64,000 bases of DNA from Cytobacillus firmus DS1 (GTDB lineage Bacteria; Bacillota; Bacilli; Bacillales; Cytobacillaceae), in contig NZ_APVL01000012.1 of NCBI RefSeq assembly GCF_000565285.1, positions 1 through 64,000 on the forward strand, in the 5' to 3' direction. The notes under the pieces were generated by a model. The model did not search any database. It was given only the letters and a program-made list of their open reading frames with translations, and was not told the origin of the DNA. Below are positions 1 to 8,818 of the stretch, piece after piece (positions within the stretch are counted from its first letter, which is position 1; the number at the start of each line of letters is the position of its first letter). A program made the position numbers and the translations under genes.

Positions 1-47
1 TCTTATTTTAAAATGTCCACTTTCTTGACGGAAGACCAATTTCTTTT

Positions 48-255
48 CTATTTGCAAGTTCCTTCTCCCTATTTGCAGGAACCCCCTCTCTATTTGCAGG
101 TTCCCCCGGCATATTTGCGGAATTCGTTCCTATTTGCAAGTTTCACCTGGCTATTTGCAGGATTTCGCTTCTATTTGCAAGTTTCCTCTCCCTATTTGCA
201 GGAACCCCCTCTCTATTTGCAAGTTTCCCAATTCTATGTGCATGGTTCATATTTC
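48..255 (+). repeat. CTATTTGC tandem-like repeat array 1 (about 10 units)
   Basis: About ten degenerate units of roughly 20 bp, each beginning CTATTTGC(A/G) and followed by a C/T-rich stretch such as AGTTTCCTCTC or AGGAACCCCCTCT. The last units decay (CTATGTGCATGG). The same motif forms the much larger array at 14816-15508 on the same strand. The unit contains few stop codons, so long open frames run through it by chance. No protein-coding signal or ribosome binding site is seen. Confidence 0.85.
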
Positions 256-297
256 AACTCCATGCCTCACAGCCTAAGCTAAAAAACTCCAAAATAA

Positions 298-324
298 AAC
301 CCCGGGCTATTCAGCCCAGGGGTT
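298..324 (-). terminator. Rho-independent terminator of the HlyD-like gene
   Basis: The arms AACCCCGGGCT and AGCCCAGGGGTT form a strong GC-rich hairpin. Read leftward it is followed by TTTTATTTT. It lies just past the stop at 331 and closes the Yip1/HlyD transcript. Confidence 0.85.
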
Positions 325-330
325 GTCCAA

Positions 331-1536
331 TTATCTGGATACAAATCCTCTTAAGATATACTTCCATTTTGTCTTATTTTTCAGGCTGCTGAGGTGTTTT
401 TTACTTAAATGTTTTGTTTTGAAGGAGGTGGCTGCTTCTGTTCCATCAAAATCTTTATGGATGCCATTGTCCATAATAATCCATTCGCCTTTTTCGAGGC
501 CATCTTTAATTTCTGTTCTCCCATTTACCTGCAGTCCGCTCTCTATTTGTCTTCTTTCAAGCTTCCCGGTATTTGAGATCACCCATAAAGATGAAGCATC
601 TTTGTCTTTTTTAATCACTTTGGAGGGAACTGTTACTGCCCCTTCAATCTCGTCTGTGACAATTTCGATATGAACCGGGGTCCCCTTTAAGATCTCTGTT
701 GCGTCCTCATTTAACTGAACCGAGAAGGGATAAGTGCTTTCCTTATTCAGAGAAGCTCCGCTCTTTGGAAGGGATTCAAGGTTAATAATGCTTCCTTCTC
801 CTTTAAAGCCCTTTGCTGAGACAAATACTTTAAGGCCCATAGAAGTTTCCATTCTCTCATCTAATGTTAATTCCCCATTAATCAGTGAAGCATCTGAAGT
901 AATCGTAATAATAGGATTTTCAAGAGAGCGGTCAATCTCACTGATTGTTCCTGAAAAATTGCTCTGAACGGTTACACTGCCTGGCTGATCTTCCAGATAA
1001 TCCAGCTGATTTTCAGTCATTTCGAGCTCCCTTTCCAGCATGCTGACTTGCAGCTCCTTTTCATGGATGTCTCTGTCTAAACTGGAAGTTACAGCTGTTT
1101 CACTGTCTTTTTCTTCTTCAGCAAAAATAAGAGTTCTTTTGTATGTTTCTAAATCATCTATATGATCTTCTAAATCATCCAGTTGGTTTTCAAGCTTTTC
1201 TGTTTCAGCATTCAGTCTTTCTTTTTCGGCATCAAGGTCTTCAGGCTGATATTCAAACAAACCCGTTCCAGGTGTAATCGTATCTCCCTCTTTAACCAAA
1301 AACTGATTAAAAACTCCCTGCCTCTCATCATAATAGACCTGGTATTCTTCCGCAGGTGATACCACACCTTTTTTCGAAAAGGAATCTATAAGATTCTCCT
1401 TCGAAACGGCCTGCCATTTATCTATGTATGCTGTCTTATCCACTTTACTTCCTGGCTTTAAGGCCAAATAAAGATTTGCAGCAATAAAGATTCCTATACA
1501 CGCAACCAGGATTCTAAGCACCCAAGCTCTTTTCAC
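331..1536 (-). CDS. HlyD/RND-type periplasmic adaptor-like protein (YknX-like)
   Basis: Membrane-fusion adaptor of the kind that links an inner-membrane transporter to the cell exterior. An N-terminal membrane anchor (about residues 5-25) is followed by a biotinyl-lipoyl-like half, a long charged coiled coil rich in Glu/Leu (about 95-185), the second lipoyl half and C-terminal beta-barrel regions. I chose the GTG start at 1536 because GGCGGTG lies at good spacing just upstream; the open frame extends 12 codons further to a TTG that has no such site. It starts 13 bp after the upstream Yip1 gene. In B. subtilis the equivalent pair yknW-yknX is followed by an ABC ATPase and permease. Here a terminator follows directly, so the partner transporter is missing from this locus. 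Confidence 0.8.
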   Translation of the reverse strand: MKRAWVLRILVACIGIFIAANLYLALKPGSKVDKTAYIDKWQAVSKENLIDSFSKKGVVSPAEEYQVYYDERQGVFNQFLVKEGDTITPGTGLFEYQPEDLDAEKERLNAETEKLENQLDDLEDHIDDLETYKRTLIFAEEEKDSETAVTSSLDRDIHEKELQVSMLERELEMTENQLDYLEDQPGSVTVQSNFSGTISEIDRSLENPIITITSDASLINGELTLDERMETSMGLKVFVSAKGFKGEGSIINLESLPKSGASLNKESTYPFSVQLNEDATEILKGTPVHIEIVTDEIEGAVTVPSKVIKKDKDASSLWVISNTGKLERRQIESGLQVNGRTEIKDGLEKGEWIIMDNGIHKDFDGTEAATSFKTKHLSKKHLSSLKNKTKWKYILRGFVSR

Positions 1537-1549
1537 AATAACACCGCCA

Positions 1550-2212
1550 TTATATAAGTTTCTCAAATTCAAGATAGTAAATGGTAGATGTCATGATCCA
1601 TCCAACCAGATTAACAATTATCACGATCAGCAGAATCCATTTTGGGCTTCGCTGTGAAAATGCTTTAAGATTCATATATTGGAAGAAAATTACCCAAATT
1701 TGAAAAAGTGTGATCGTGCCGGCCAGTTGAATCAGCAAACGGTTATCTGTTAAATATTGCACCATTACACCCAAACTGAAAGGCGAGGACACTCTCTCAA
1801 GACCAAAGCTAATCTGAAGAACAAGCGTTAAAGCTTTTTCTATTAATAAAACCGCTAACACAAATAGCTGCATAACCAGCAATTTCGCAAATTCCGTATC
1901 CATTGTGGTCCAATAAAAAATGGCTGGGACAAAAAAGATCAGCAGAGAAAAAACGATTCCCCATAATACTTTCCCAATGCCTAAAAATAGCTTTTTCGTT
2001 TCCAATTCCTGATGGGATACATTTGATATTTCATTAGATACAATATCCATGCCATATCCTGTATAAGCTGCCGCCAGATATAAAATCGCTCCGGCAGCCA
2101 TGAGCAGCAGGAATCTTATATAAAGCCCTGTAATTTTCTCTGCTTTTGTCAATTGATAAAGGTATGTATTTGGACTTAGAATTCCTTTTATAAGCTGAAC
2201 ATGATAAAACAT
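1550..2212 (-). CDS. Yip1-family integral membrane protein (YknW-like)
   Basis: A 220-residue protein with five or six hydrophobic segments (about residues 30-50, 75-100, 110-135, 150-175, 190-215), matching the Yip1/YknW fold. YknW in B. subtilis assists assembly of the YknXYZ exporter, which protects against the SdpC toxin; that is family knowledge, not shown here. A GGAGGAAG site precedes the ATG. It is the first gene of a two-gene unit with the HlyD-like adaptor. Confidence 0.72.
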   Translation of the reverse strand: MFYHVQLIKGILSPNTYLYQLTKAEKITGLYIRFLLLMAAGAILYLAAAYTGYGMDIVSNEISNVSHQELETKKLFLGIGKVLWGIVFSLLIFFVPAIFYWTTMDTEFAKLLVMQLFVLAVLLIEKALTLVLQISFGLERVSSPFSLGVMVQYLTDNRLLIQLAGTITLFQIWVIFFQYMNLKAFSQRSPKWILLIVIIVNLVGWIMTSTIYYLEFEKLI

Positions 2213-2324
2213 GGCTGTTTCTTCCTCCGTTAATGAACTTTCTTTTATTATATAAGAGATTGTAATAATTGCCAGTATAGAGTCGGAATTTCTAGAATTT
2301 AGTCAATTGCTCACAAGCAAAAGA

Positions 2325-2348
2325 AAAAGTGCCGCTGATGGCACTTTT
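2325..2348 (-). terminator. Terminator of the SH3-like secreted protein gene
   Basis: AAAAGTGCC and GGCACTTTT pair around a six-base loop, and read leftward the hairpin runs into TTTTTCTTTT. It lies 11 bp past the stop at 2359. Confidence 0.8.
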
Positions 2349-2358
2349 CCCATTCGAA

Positions 2359-3153
2359 CTAATTCTGCTGCTGCAGTTGTATATATATTAATCTTTCTCT
2401 GCCTGTCTCTACACCGAAAACAAAGTATACAAGATTGTCCCCCATTTTATAGATTATTTTCCAGGTCTGGTCTTCTTCAAAAAATCCTTCTCTTATAAGG
2501 GAGCCAGTACCGAGCCTATTTATTACATAAAGAGGCGAGATATCGGTTACAGAGTCAACTAAATACTTAGAAGTAAATATTTCTTTTCCGTCCGGCAGTT
2601 CAGTAAAATAAACGTATTTCTTTCCGTACTGATAATACCTTGAGCCTTCAAACAACCCTTCATCAGTTGGCTCTCCCAGCTTGCTCTTTACATCGTCAAT
2701 CGTATTCCTTTTAATAATAATATCCTGCCCTTTCAGCTTTCCGTTCTCCGCATCTGTAAGAAGGTCTGATTTTATCATGACCAGATCAGCCATTTGCCGT
2801 TTCTTTAGAACCGAAGGAGTTTTGTAAAAGACATCAGATGAGTTCTTTACATAAACACCGGCACCTACGCCATAAAAATAGACACCATTGATCTTTTCAT
2901 AGGAATATACCCTATATGTATTTCCTTTTTTGAACGTGCCGGCCGGCTTAAAACTTCCGTTGCTTTCTTTAATCAGCCGGCTTGTATCTTTCAGAATAGT
3001 CACCTTGCCAATTTGACCTTCTACTAATCTCGCATCATCCCAAATCACTGATGGCCTTATATCCTTAGAGGCTGCTGAAGCTGTCTCAGAATCCCCCATA
3101 ATACCAAAAAAACCAGCAGCCATAATCATGCCTGCAATCAAAGTCTTTTTCAT
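2359..3153 (-). CDS. Secreted protein with an SH3-like surface module
   Basis: A 264-residue exported protein. Residues 1-27 are a Sec signal peptide ending in ETASA. Residues about 35-120 carry the most divergent copy of the SH3-like module shared by five proteins in this window (WDDARLVEGQIGKVTILK ... VYSYE ... GAGVYVK ... YKTPSVLKK). The C-terminal 140 residues resemble no family I can name, although the stretch DVKSKLGEPTDEG recalls small lipoprotein-like SmpA/BamE folds. The start is supported by GGAGTG ahead of the ATG. The gene stands alone between two terminators. Its role is probably at the cell surface, but this is inference. Confidence 0.7.
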   Translation of the reverse strand: MKKTLIAGMIMAAGFFGIMGDSETASAASKDIRPSVIWDDARLVEGQIGKVTILKDTSRLIKESNGSFKPAGTFKKGNTYRVYSYEKINGVYFYGVGAGVYVKNSSDVFYKTPSVLKKRQMADLVMIKSDLLTDAENGKLKGQDIIIKRNTIDDVKSKLGEPTDEGLFEGSRYYQYGKKYVYFTELPDGKEIFTSKYLVDSVTDISPLYVINRLGTGSLIREGFFEEDQTWKIIYKMGDNLVYFVFGVETGRERLIYIQLQQQN

Positions 3154-3257
3154 TATCCCACTCCTTCATTACTTATGTTTCAATAATATTACAAAAATAT
3201 TACGATTGTAACCCATATTTTGTAAAACAGGCATATACTACTATAAAAAAAAGAAAA

Positions 3258-3274
3258 CTGCCTTATTTGGCAGC
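3258..3274 (-). terminator. Terminator of the 5'-nucleotidase gene
   Basis: CTGCC and GGCAG form a short stem with a five-base loop. Read leftward it is followed by TTTTCTTTTTTTT. It lies 12 bp past the stop at 3286. Confidence 0.75.
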
Positions 3275-3285
3275 TTCCTTATCAT

Positions 3286-5139
3286 TTATTTTCCATTCAA
3301 TTCTTCAAGTTTCTTTTTAGACGGAGTTTCGTACTTCACATACCCTTTCACATTGGTAATGTAATGTCCGGACCCGACTCCATACTGGCCGAAGTAATTG
3401 TAGTCATAGTTGTAGACACGGTAAACCTGACCAGGCTTTAACACACGTACAAACTGAAGCTTGTTATCAGCTGTGCGTTTCCATAGGTTAATAGGCTTTT
3501 GAACCGTAATGCGGCCGATTTGGCCTTTGTTCATCAGTACGCCATTCCAATAAACCTTAGGAGCAGGCTTATTGTCATCTTCTTTAGGCTCTTCAGGCGC
3601 TTTTGCTGTAATACGCCCTTCAACTTTTGTATTCACGGTGCCGATTTTTTGAATATATGCAATGAGCGCTTCATCGAGTGCAGGAAATTCATTAACAATT
3701 GCACTGTCTTTGAATGAGGTATACTCATCACCGCCGCTTGCCATGAAGTCATTTGTGGCAACAAGATATTCTTTGTTCATATCGACAGGCACACCTTTGA
3801 TCTTCATGTCCTGTACCCGATTTCCAGCTGCTTTAGATTCATCAATAACAAAAGTCAAACCCGAAACATGCGGGAAGGCTCCTTTAGCGTCAGGATATGA
3901 ATTCACACCATTCTCAATTCCTGCTTTAATTTGGGCACCTGTCAGCTTTTTTGTGACAATATAGTTTCCAAAAGGCAGTACTGTAATAACATCGCCTTTT
4001 GTAATTTCCCCTTCAGAGATTGAGGCACGAATTCCGCCGCCGTTGGTAATAGCCATATCTGCACCCGTCATGTCCACCATCGCATCGGTAATCAAGTTGC
4101 CGAGATTTGTCTCTCCTGCACGGACTTGTTCACGTTCTCCATCGAGTTTTACAGCCGTTTCACCAATGACTTCAGACAGAATCTCTTCTTGAGCTGTCTG
4201 AATTTCATCAATTACTTCTTTAACAGCCGGATCTTCTTCAACTGCTGCAGTTTGTTCTTTTGTAATTAAGCCGGCTGTTTTGCTCTTCAGTTCATTATTC
4301 TCAAAAGTCAGTTCCACCACGCCAAGATTTTTAGTATACTCTCCGGCACTTACAATCAGTGTATCATTTTCACCCTCCAGGCCTTCAACCAGCTTAGAGT
4401 GGCTGTGCCCATCAACAATCAGATCAATCCCAGGGGCGCCCTTTGCCACTTTAATGGAAGTATCTGTACTGGACTCATCAATTCCTAAATGTGTTACCGC
4501 AATTATCATATCAACGTTTTGAGCTTTCAGTTCCGCCACCATCGCCTGTGCTTCTTTTACCGGATCAGTGAAAGTTAAGCCTTCAACATTTTTTGGATGA
4601 GTTTTATAATGAGTTTCTGGTGTCGACAGTCCAAAGATCCCCAGTTTTAAACCATCAACCTCTTTTATTTCATAAGGCTTCAGTAGCTGATTTCCATCCT
4701 GCTTGCGAACATTCGCGCTTAAAAGCGGAAACAGCATTTTGTCTTTCAGTTCCATTAATCTCTCATAGCCATAGTTGAAATCATGGTTTCCGGCAGCCAT
4801 ACCATCATAGCCAACTTTATTCATCACATTAACAATGCTTTCTCCTTTGCTCAGTGTGGCAAAAGTGGTCCCGTGCAGGGTATCCCCAGCATCTAAAAGC
4901 AATGTATTTGGATTTTTACTTTCATATTGCTTTACTAGAGTGGATAGTTTTGCGAATCCCATGCCATCATATTCGCCTTCAACAGCACGGCCATGAGAAT
5001 CATTGGTATGAAGAATAGTGATTTTTTTTGTATTTGCGTCCGCATTCCCTTCAGCATTAACCGTGAATGCCCCGCTGAACCCGGATGAAATAACCATGGC
5101 AGATACCAAGGCAATACAGCCCTTTTTCCAAATTCCCAT
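3286..5139 (-). CDS. Secreted 5'-nucleotidase / UDP-sugar hydrolase family enzyme with C-terminal SH3-like module
   Basis: Exported metallophosphatase that probably releases phosphate from nucleotides or related esters outside the cell. A signal peptide (1-29) is followed by the calcineurin-like domain with HTNDSHG (about 44-50), GNHDF (about 117), THLG and DGHSH metal motifs. The 5'-nucleotidase C-terminal domain follows, with TNLGNLITDAM, NGGGIR and LPFGN. An E/P/K-rich linker (EEPKEDDNKP) then leads to a copy of the shared SH3-like module (VYWNG..MNKGQIGRITV ... YETPSKKKL) at the extreme C-terminus. The domain order suggests a catalytic part tethered to the envelope by the module. GGAGG precedes the ATG. 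The gene is divergent from the LTA-synthase-like gene. Confidence 0.88.
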   Translation of the reverse strand: MGIWKKGCIALVSAMVISSGFSGAFTVNAEGNADANTKKITILHTNDSHGRAVEGEYDGMGFAKLSTLVKQYESKNPNTLLLDAGDTLHGTTFATLSKGESIVNVMNKVGYDGMAAGNHDFNYGYERLMELKDKMLFPLLSANVRKQDGNQLLKPYEIKEVDGLKLGIFGLSTPETHYKTHPKNVEGLTFTDPVKEAQAMVAELKAQNVDMIIAVTHLGIDESSTDTSIKVAKGAPGIDLIVDGHSHSKLVEGLEGENDTLIVSAGEYTKNLGVVELTFENNELKSKTAGLITKEQTAAVEEDPAVKEVIDEIQTAQEEILSEVIGETAVKLDGEREQVRAGETNLGNLITDAMVDMTGADMAITNGGGIRASISEGEITKGDVITVLPFGNYIVTKKLTGAQIKAGIENGVNSYPDAKGAFPHVSGLTFVIDESKAAGNRVQDMKIKGVPVDMNKEYLVATNDFMASGGDEYTSFKDSAIVNEFPALDEALIAYIQKIGTVNTKVEGRITAKAPEEPKEDDNKPAPKVYWNGVLMNKGQIGRITVQKPINLWKRTADNKLQFVRVLKPGQVYRVYNYDYNYFGQYGVGSGHYITNVKGYVKYETPSKKKLEELNGK

Positions 5140-5349
5140 TATAAACCTCCTGAATTTAAAGTTTATTATTACAAAAATATTATATATTAAAACTATTAAG
5201 ATTTGTTTGCTAGTTTGTAAAAAAACCGTATAAAAGTCCTATTTTAATCGATTCGACAAACCCCGCACGAATGGTGTCAGATTATTTTTATTAATTTTCT
5301 GTTAATTAAGTGTTAAGATTTTGTAAAAAGCGTTTGAGGGTGGGGGAAA

Positions 5350-7215
5350 ATGAAGTTAATAAAGAAGCATTATCCGGCTCTCCTGTCTTTAGCTTTACTG
5401 ACAGGTTTTTTCAGCTTATGCTGGGCGTTTAAAACCTTTTACTTTATTTATGAATTGGAGCTTAACCCGCATAAGAAACTGATATTATTATCTTCTTGCG
5501 GGCTTGGATTTGCAGTGGCAGGATTAATATACTTCAGCAGAAAAAGAGTCCAGGCAGTTTTGGCCTTTATTGTTTACCTGCTTCTCTCTTTCCTCTTATA
5601 TGCAGATGTATTGTATGAACGTTATTATGATGCCATTCTTCATATCCAGCTATTGCAGCAGGCGAATCAGCTTGGAGATGTGAAGGACTCGATTGCATCA
5701 CTTGTTTACGTTAGTGATACCTGGTATTGGATAGACATCCCAGCCGCTCTTCTTGCTCTTTATGTTTTTTCACGGAAAGAACGGAACCTGAGGAATCCTT
5801 TTATCGGATCAGCCATGTTTGCTGCCGGCACTGTCTTTATTTTATTTGCGGCCTTTTATCCGCTGAAGGACACCTTTTCTGATCAATATAAAGTTTCCCT
5901 TACGGGTATCCTGCCAGCCCATATCTATGATCTTTCGAGAACTTACCATAACCATGCTGCAGCCAAAGAAATAACTGCTGAGGAAAAGACAGAATTGGAG
6001 ATTTTGAAGGATTATTTCAAAGGAAAACAGGATCTTCTAAAAACATCTCCCTATTACGGAAAGTTTAAAGGGAAGAGTATTATTGTTGTGCAGGCTGAAT
6101 CACTGAATGATTTTCCAATCGGCTTAAAAGTAAATGGTGCGGAAATAACCCCGCATCTGAATGAATTAATCAGCACCAGCCACTATTATCCGAATATTTA
6201 CCTTCAAATTGGCAGAGGCAATACGTCAGATGCTGAATTTGCTGCAAATAATTCTTTATATCCCATTGCAGATATGGGGGTTTATAAAACTTATCCAAAA
6301 AATAATTTCATCTCGCTTCCGCAAGTACTAAAAAAAGAAGGATACGCAACGAGTGCTGCCCATGGAAATTCACCTGAATTCTGGAACCGGAGATTGGCAT
6401 ATCCTAACCAGGGCTTCGATAACTTTTACAGTACTGAACATCTAAAAATTAAAGAAGATGAAGTAATCGGAATGGGCGTTTCGGATCGAAGCATGTTTAA
6501 ACAAATGATAGATATCTATAAGGAAGAAGAAAAGCCATTTTACAGTTTTATAGTCAGTCTGACGAATCATCGGCCATTTGACTTGCCGGGTAAATATCAA
6601 TCTTTGGACCTTCCTGCAGAATTTACAGATACATTAACAGGAAATTACCTGCAGGCTACCCATTATTTTGACAAGTCAATGGGTTACTTTATCGAGAAAT
6701 TAAAAGAAGAACAAATATGGGATGATACGATCTTTGTCGTCTATGGAGATCATTACGGGCCTATTCCAAAAGATAAGGATGAGATTGACCAGCTTCTCGG
6801 CATCAGCTTCAATCAGAAAGAGCAATTCAATGTCCCGATGATCATTCACCATCCAGGACAGACCACAGCTGTTAAAAATGAGGTTATTGGAAGCCAGCTG
6901 GACATCTTTCCTACTCTTGCATCTCTGATTGGCACCGAACAGCCGATTGCACATCTTGGGGCATCACTTGATATCAAAAAAGAGGGTTTTGCCGGTTTTG
7001 CTTATGAAACGACACCATACTCGTATTATTCGGGGCCATATGATTATGCCGCTTCACATAATGGAGTATTCCAGGACGGTATTTGCACAGATAACAAAAC
7101 CGGGGAAAAAGTGTCCGTTAATGCCTGTAAAAAAACGTATGATCAGCTAGTAAATGATGTTCAGCTTTCTGAATTTCTTCTGAAAAACAATTTAATTGCG
7201 GAATTGTTTAAATAA
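5350..7215 (+). CDS. LTA synthase-like sulfatase (phosphoglycerol transferase family)
   Basis: Membrane enzyme of the lipoteichoic acid synthase type, which transfers glycerol phosphate from phosphatidylglycerol onto a glycolipid or growing chain. About five N-terminal membrane helices (residues 10-180) precede an extracellular alkaline-phosphatase-fold domain. Visible catalytic features are VVQAES (metal-binding Glu about 250), GRGNTSDAEF (nucleophile Thr about 292), TNHRPF and YGDHYG. The length of 621 residues is typical. The residues in front of the Thr (GRGN) differ from the GQGK of classical LtaS, so it may be a paralogue such as a YqgS/YvgJ-type primase or stress enzyme. GGGTGGGGG precedes the ATG. 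It is monocistronic. Confidence 0.88.
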   Translation: MKLIKKHYPALLSLALLTGFFSLCWAFKTFYFIYELELNPHKKLILLSSCGLGFAVAGLIYFSRKRVQAVLAFIVYLLLSFLLYADVLYERYYDAILHIQLLQQANQLGDVKDSIASLVYVSDTWYWIDIPAALLALYVFSRKERNLRNPFIGSAMFAAGTVFILFAAFYPLKDTFSDQYKVSLTGILPAHIYDLSRTYHNHAAAKEITAEEKTELEILKDYFKGKQDLLKTSPYYGKFKGKSIIVVQAESLNDFPIGLKVNGAEITPHLNELISTSHYYPNIYLQIGRGNTSDAEFAANNSLYPIADMGVYKTYPKNNFISLPQVLKKEGYATSAAHGNSPEFWNRRLAYPNQGFDNFYSTEHLKIKEDEVIGMGVSDRSMFKQMIDIYKEEEKPFYSFIVSLTNHRPFDLPGKYQSLDLPAEFTDTLTGNYLQATHYFDKSMGYFIEKLKEEQIWDDTIFVVYGDHYGPIPKDKDEIDQLLGISFNQKEQFNVPMIIHHPGQTTAVKNEVIGSQLDIFPTLASLIGTEQPIAHLGASLDIKKEGFAGFAYETTPYSYYSGPYDYAASHNGVFQDGICTDNKTGEKVSVNACKKTYDQLVNDVQLSEFLLKNNLIAELFK

Positions 7216-7224
7216 TTTCGAGGG

Positions 7225-7268
7225 ATTCCAACAAAACCTGTGTATAACAGCGCAGAATTTGTTGGAAT
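7225..7268 (+). terminator. Terminator of the LTA-synthase-like gene
   Basis: An 11-bp stem, ATTCCAACAAA with TTTGTTGGAAT, has a 22-base loop and is followed by TTTTGTTGTTTT. It begins 10 bp after the stop at 7215. Confidence 0.8.
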
Positions 7269-7357
7269 TTTTGTTGTTTTAATCAATTAAAAAGGCGGTA
7301 TATACGTAATAACTAAAAATTGGGATTAAAAATATATAAAAAGGAGTTGTTTTTCGA

Positions 7358-7507
7358 ATGAAAATTAAAGCAGGCAGCTGGAGCCTATTAACCCCTCAGG
7401 ACAAATTGTTTATTTTGGAGGCAGTAAGCAGCCGCTCAAAAAACCGGAAACAGGAAGAGCAAGCTCCATCTCAAGAATCGTATATCCAATTATCATTTGA
7501 TATATAA
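7358..7507 (+). CDS. Small 49-residue protein of unknown function
   Basis: The short frame encodes MKIKAGSWSLLTPQDKLFIL at its start and ends in a glutamine-rich tail (QLSFDI). AAGGAG stands 11 bases ahead of the ATG, which is good initiation context. The body is basic and polar (SSRSKNRKQEEQ) with no signal peptide or membrane helix. It lies between the LtaS-like gene and the acyltransferase gene and is preceded by its own AT-rich leader. I do not recognise a family. It is a plausible small gene on ribosome-binding-site evidence alone. Confidence 0.5.
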   Translation: MKIKAGSWSLLTPQDKLFILEAVSSRSKNRKQEEQAPSQESYIQLSFDI

Positions 7508-7667
7508 GTGTCTGTAAATTTTTTAACTATTTCCCTATCTTTGGATGTATTATTAACAACACGCTACTTTATGGTTAAAGTACGATAACAATCCGGACGG
7601 GCCCCTGTATTTCATATACGATGTAGTGGTAAATGAATTCCGTTACTACTGCAAGGATGTGAAAGTC

Positions 7668-8777
7668 ATGGGTAAACCAAAAGCACATATCCAAGAGATT
7701 CATTATTTACGGGCTATTGCCTGCATATGGGTACTATTGGTTCACGTTTCAGCCTCCTTCTACTTTGAGAACGGCGAAACTTATAATGAACTTACCCTTT
7801 TCATCAATCAAATAAGCCGATTCGGTACACCTATTTTTGCTCTGATCAGCGGATTTCTGCTCTTCTACCAAACCCGGACAAAAGGCTTTAAGCTAAAAAA
7901 ATTTGCTGTGAGCCGTTTTACGAAAATTGGTGTACCTTTTATATTTTGGAGCATTTTCTATCTTCTATTTATGTATTTCGTTCAAGGTGCGAATCCTTTT
8001 GAATCAGGGAAAAGACTGTTCCTGATCAACTTTGCTTTCGGCAATAGCTTTTACCATCTATATTTTATGTCAATCGTTTTTCAGTTTTACCTGCTGTTTC
8101 CGCTCCTTCAGCTGTTCCGTTCAAAAAAGAGCTGGATATTCTTATTAGCAGGTGCAATCTTAATTAATATCTATTCATTAAAAGTCTATAACCCGGGACA
8201 GTTCGAAGGAATCTGGCAGGTCATTCTCAGCCAGCGCGCCTTTTTGCCAAGCTGGATCTTCTTCTTTATTTTCGGGGGATTCACAGCTTATTATTGGGAA
8301 CCGCTTAGCCAGTTCTCGAAGAAAAACAAGAAATTCTTAGGTGCGGGTGTCGTGATTTTAACTGTAATGGCTGTGGTGGAATATAAAATTATCGGATCCA
8401 TCCCATCAAACCGGGCTACTAATATGATTAATATCCCAATTATCACTCTGTTTATGATGGGGATTGGGGAAGATATAAGGAAGATCAACTGGCTGGAAAT
8501 ATGCCTTTCAAAAATTGGAAGCCTTTCAATGGCCATTTATCTCGTCCATCCGTTTGTTCTTTTAACATTCCAATCCCTGGCACCGAAAAGTATTTGGAGT
8601 ACAGTTAATTTTCCGTTTGTTTTTGCACTGATCCTGTCAGGAACCATTGGAGTGGTTAAGCTGATACAGCTTCTGCCTTATAACCAGTATTTGCTTACAG
8701 TGCCTAAAGTTAAGGATAAAAAGCCTGAAAAGGTAAAACGACTGAAGAAACTGGAAGCAGAATCGAATACGGCATGA
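7668..8777 (+). CDS. Acyltransferase 3 family membrane protein
   Basis: Integral membrane acyltransferase of the kind that O-acetylates cell-surface glycans. About ten hydrophobic helices are visible. The family signature near the N-terminus is present (IHYLRAIACIWVLLVHV, with the conserved H in LVHV), as is a later FGNSFYHLYFM segment. The C-terminal tail is basic and cytoplasmic (KVKDKKPEKVKRLKKLE). I chose the ATG at 7668 with AAGGATGTG 11 bases upstream; a GTG at 7626 would add 14 residues but has no ribosome binding site. The substrate is unknown; the neighbouring LTA and wall genes suggest an envelope polymer. Confidence 0.85.
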   Translation: MGKPKAHIQEIHYLRAIACIWVLLVHVSASFYFENGETYNELTLFINQISRFGTPIFALISGFLLFYQTRTKGFKLKKFAVSRFTKIGVPFIFWSIFYLLFMYFVQGANPFESGKRLFLINFAFGNSFYHLYFMSIVFQFYLLFPLLQLFRSKKSWIFLLAGAILINIYSLKVYNPGQFEGIWQVILSQRAFLPSWIFFFIFGGFTAYYWEPLSQFSKKNKKFLGAGVVILTVMAVVEYKIIGSIPSNRATNMINIPIITLFMMGIGEDIRKINWLEICLSKIGSLSMAIYLVHPFVLLTFQSLAPKSIWSTVNFPFVFALILSGTIGVVKLIQLLPYNQYLLTVPKVKDKKPEKVKRLKKLEAESNTA

Positions 8778-8781
8778 TCAT

Positions 8782-8816
8782 AAAAGCCCTAATCCTCAAA
8801 TGGAATTAGGGCTTTT
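8782..8816. terminator. Bidirectional terminator between convergent genes
   Basis: AAAAGCCCTAAT and ATTAGGGCTTTT form a 12-bp stem with A and T runs at both ends. It serves the rightward acyltransferase gene and the leftward gene ending at 8819. Confidence 0.88.
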
Positions 8817-8818
8817 GC

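Noticed and set aside
13-282. Open frame of 89 codons over repeat array 1
   Set aside because: It is a stop-free reading of the repeats, with no initiation signal and no similarity outside the array.
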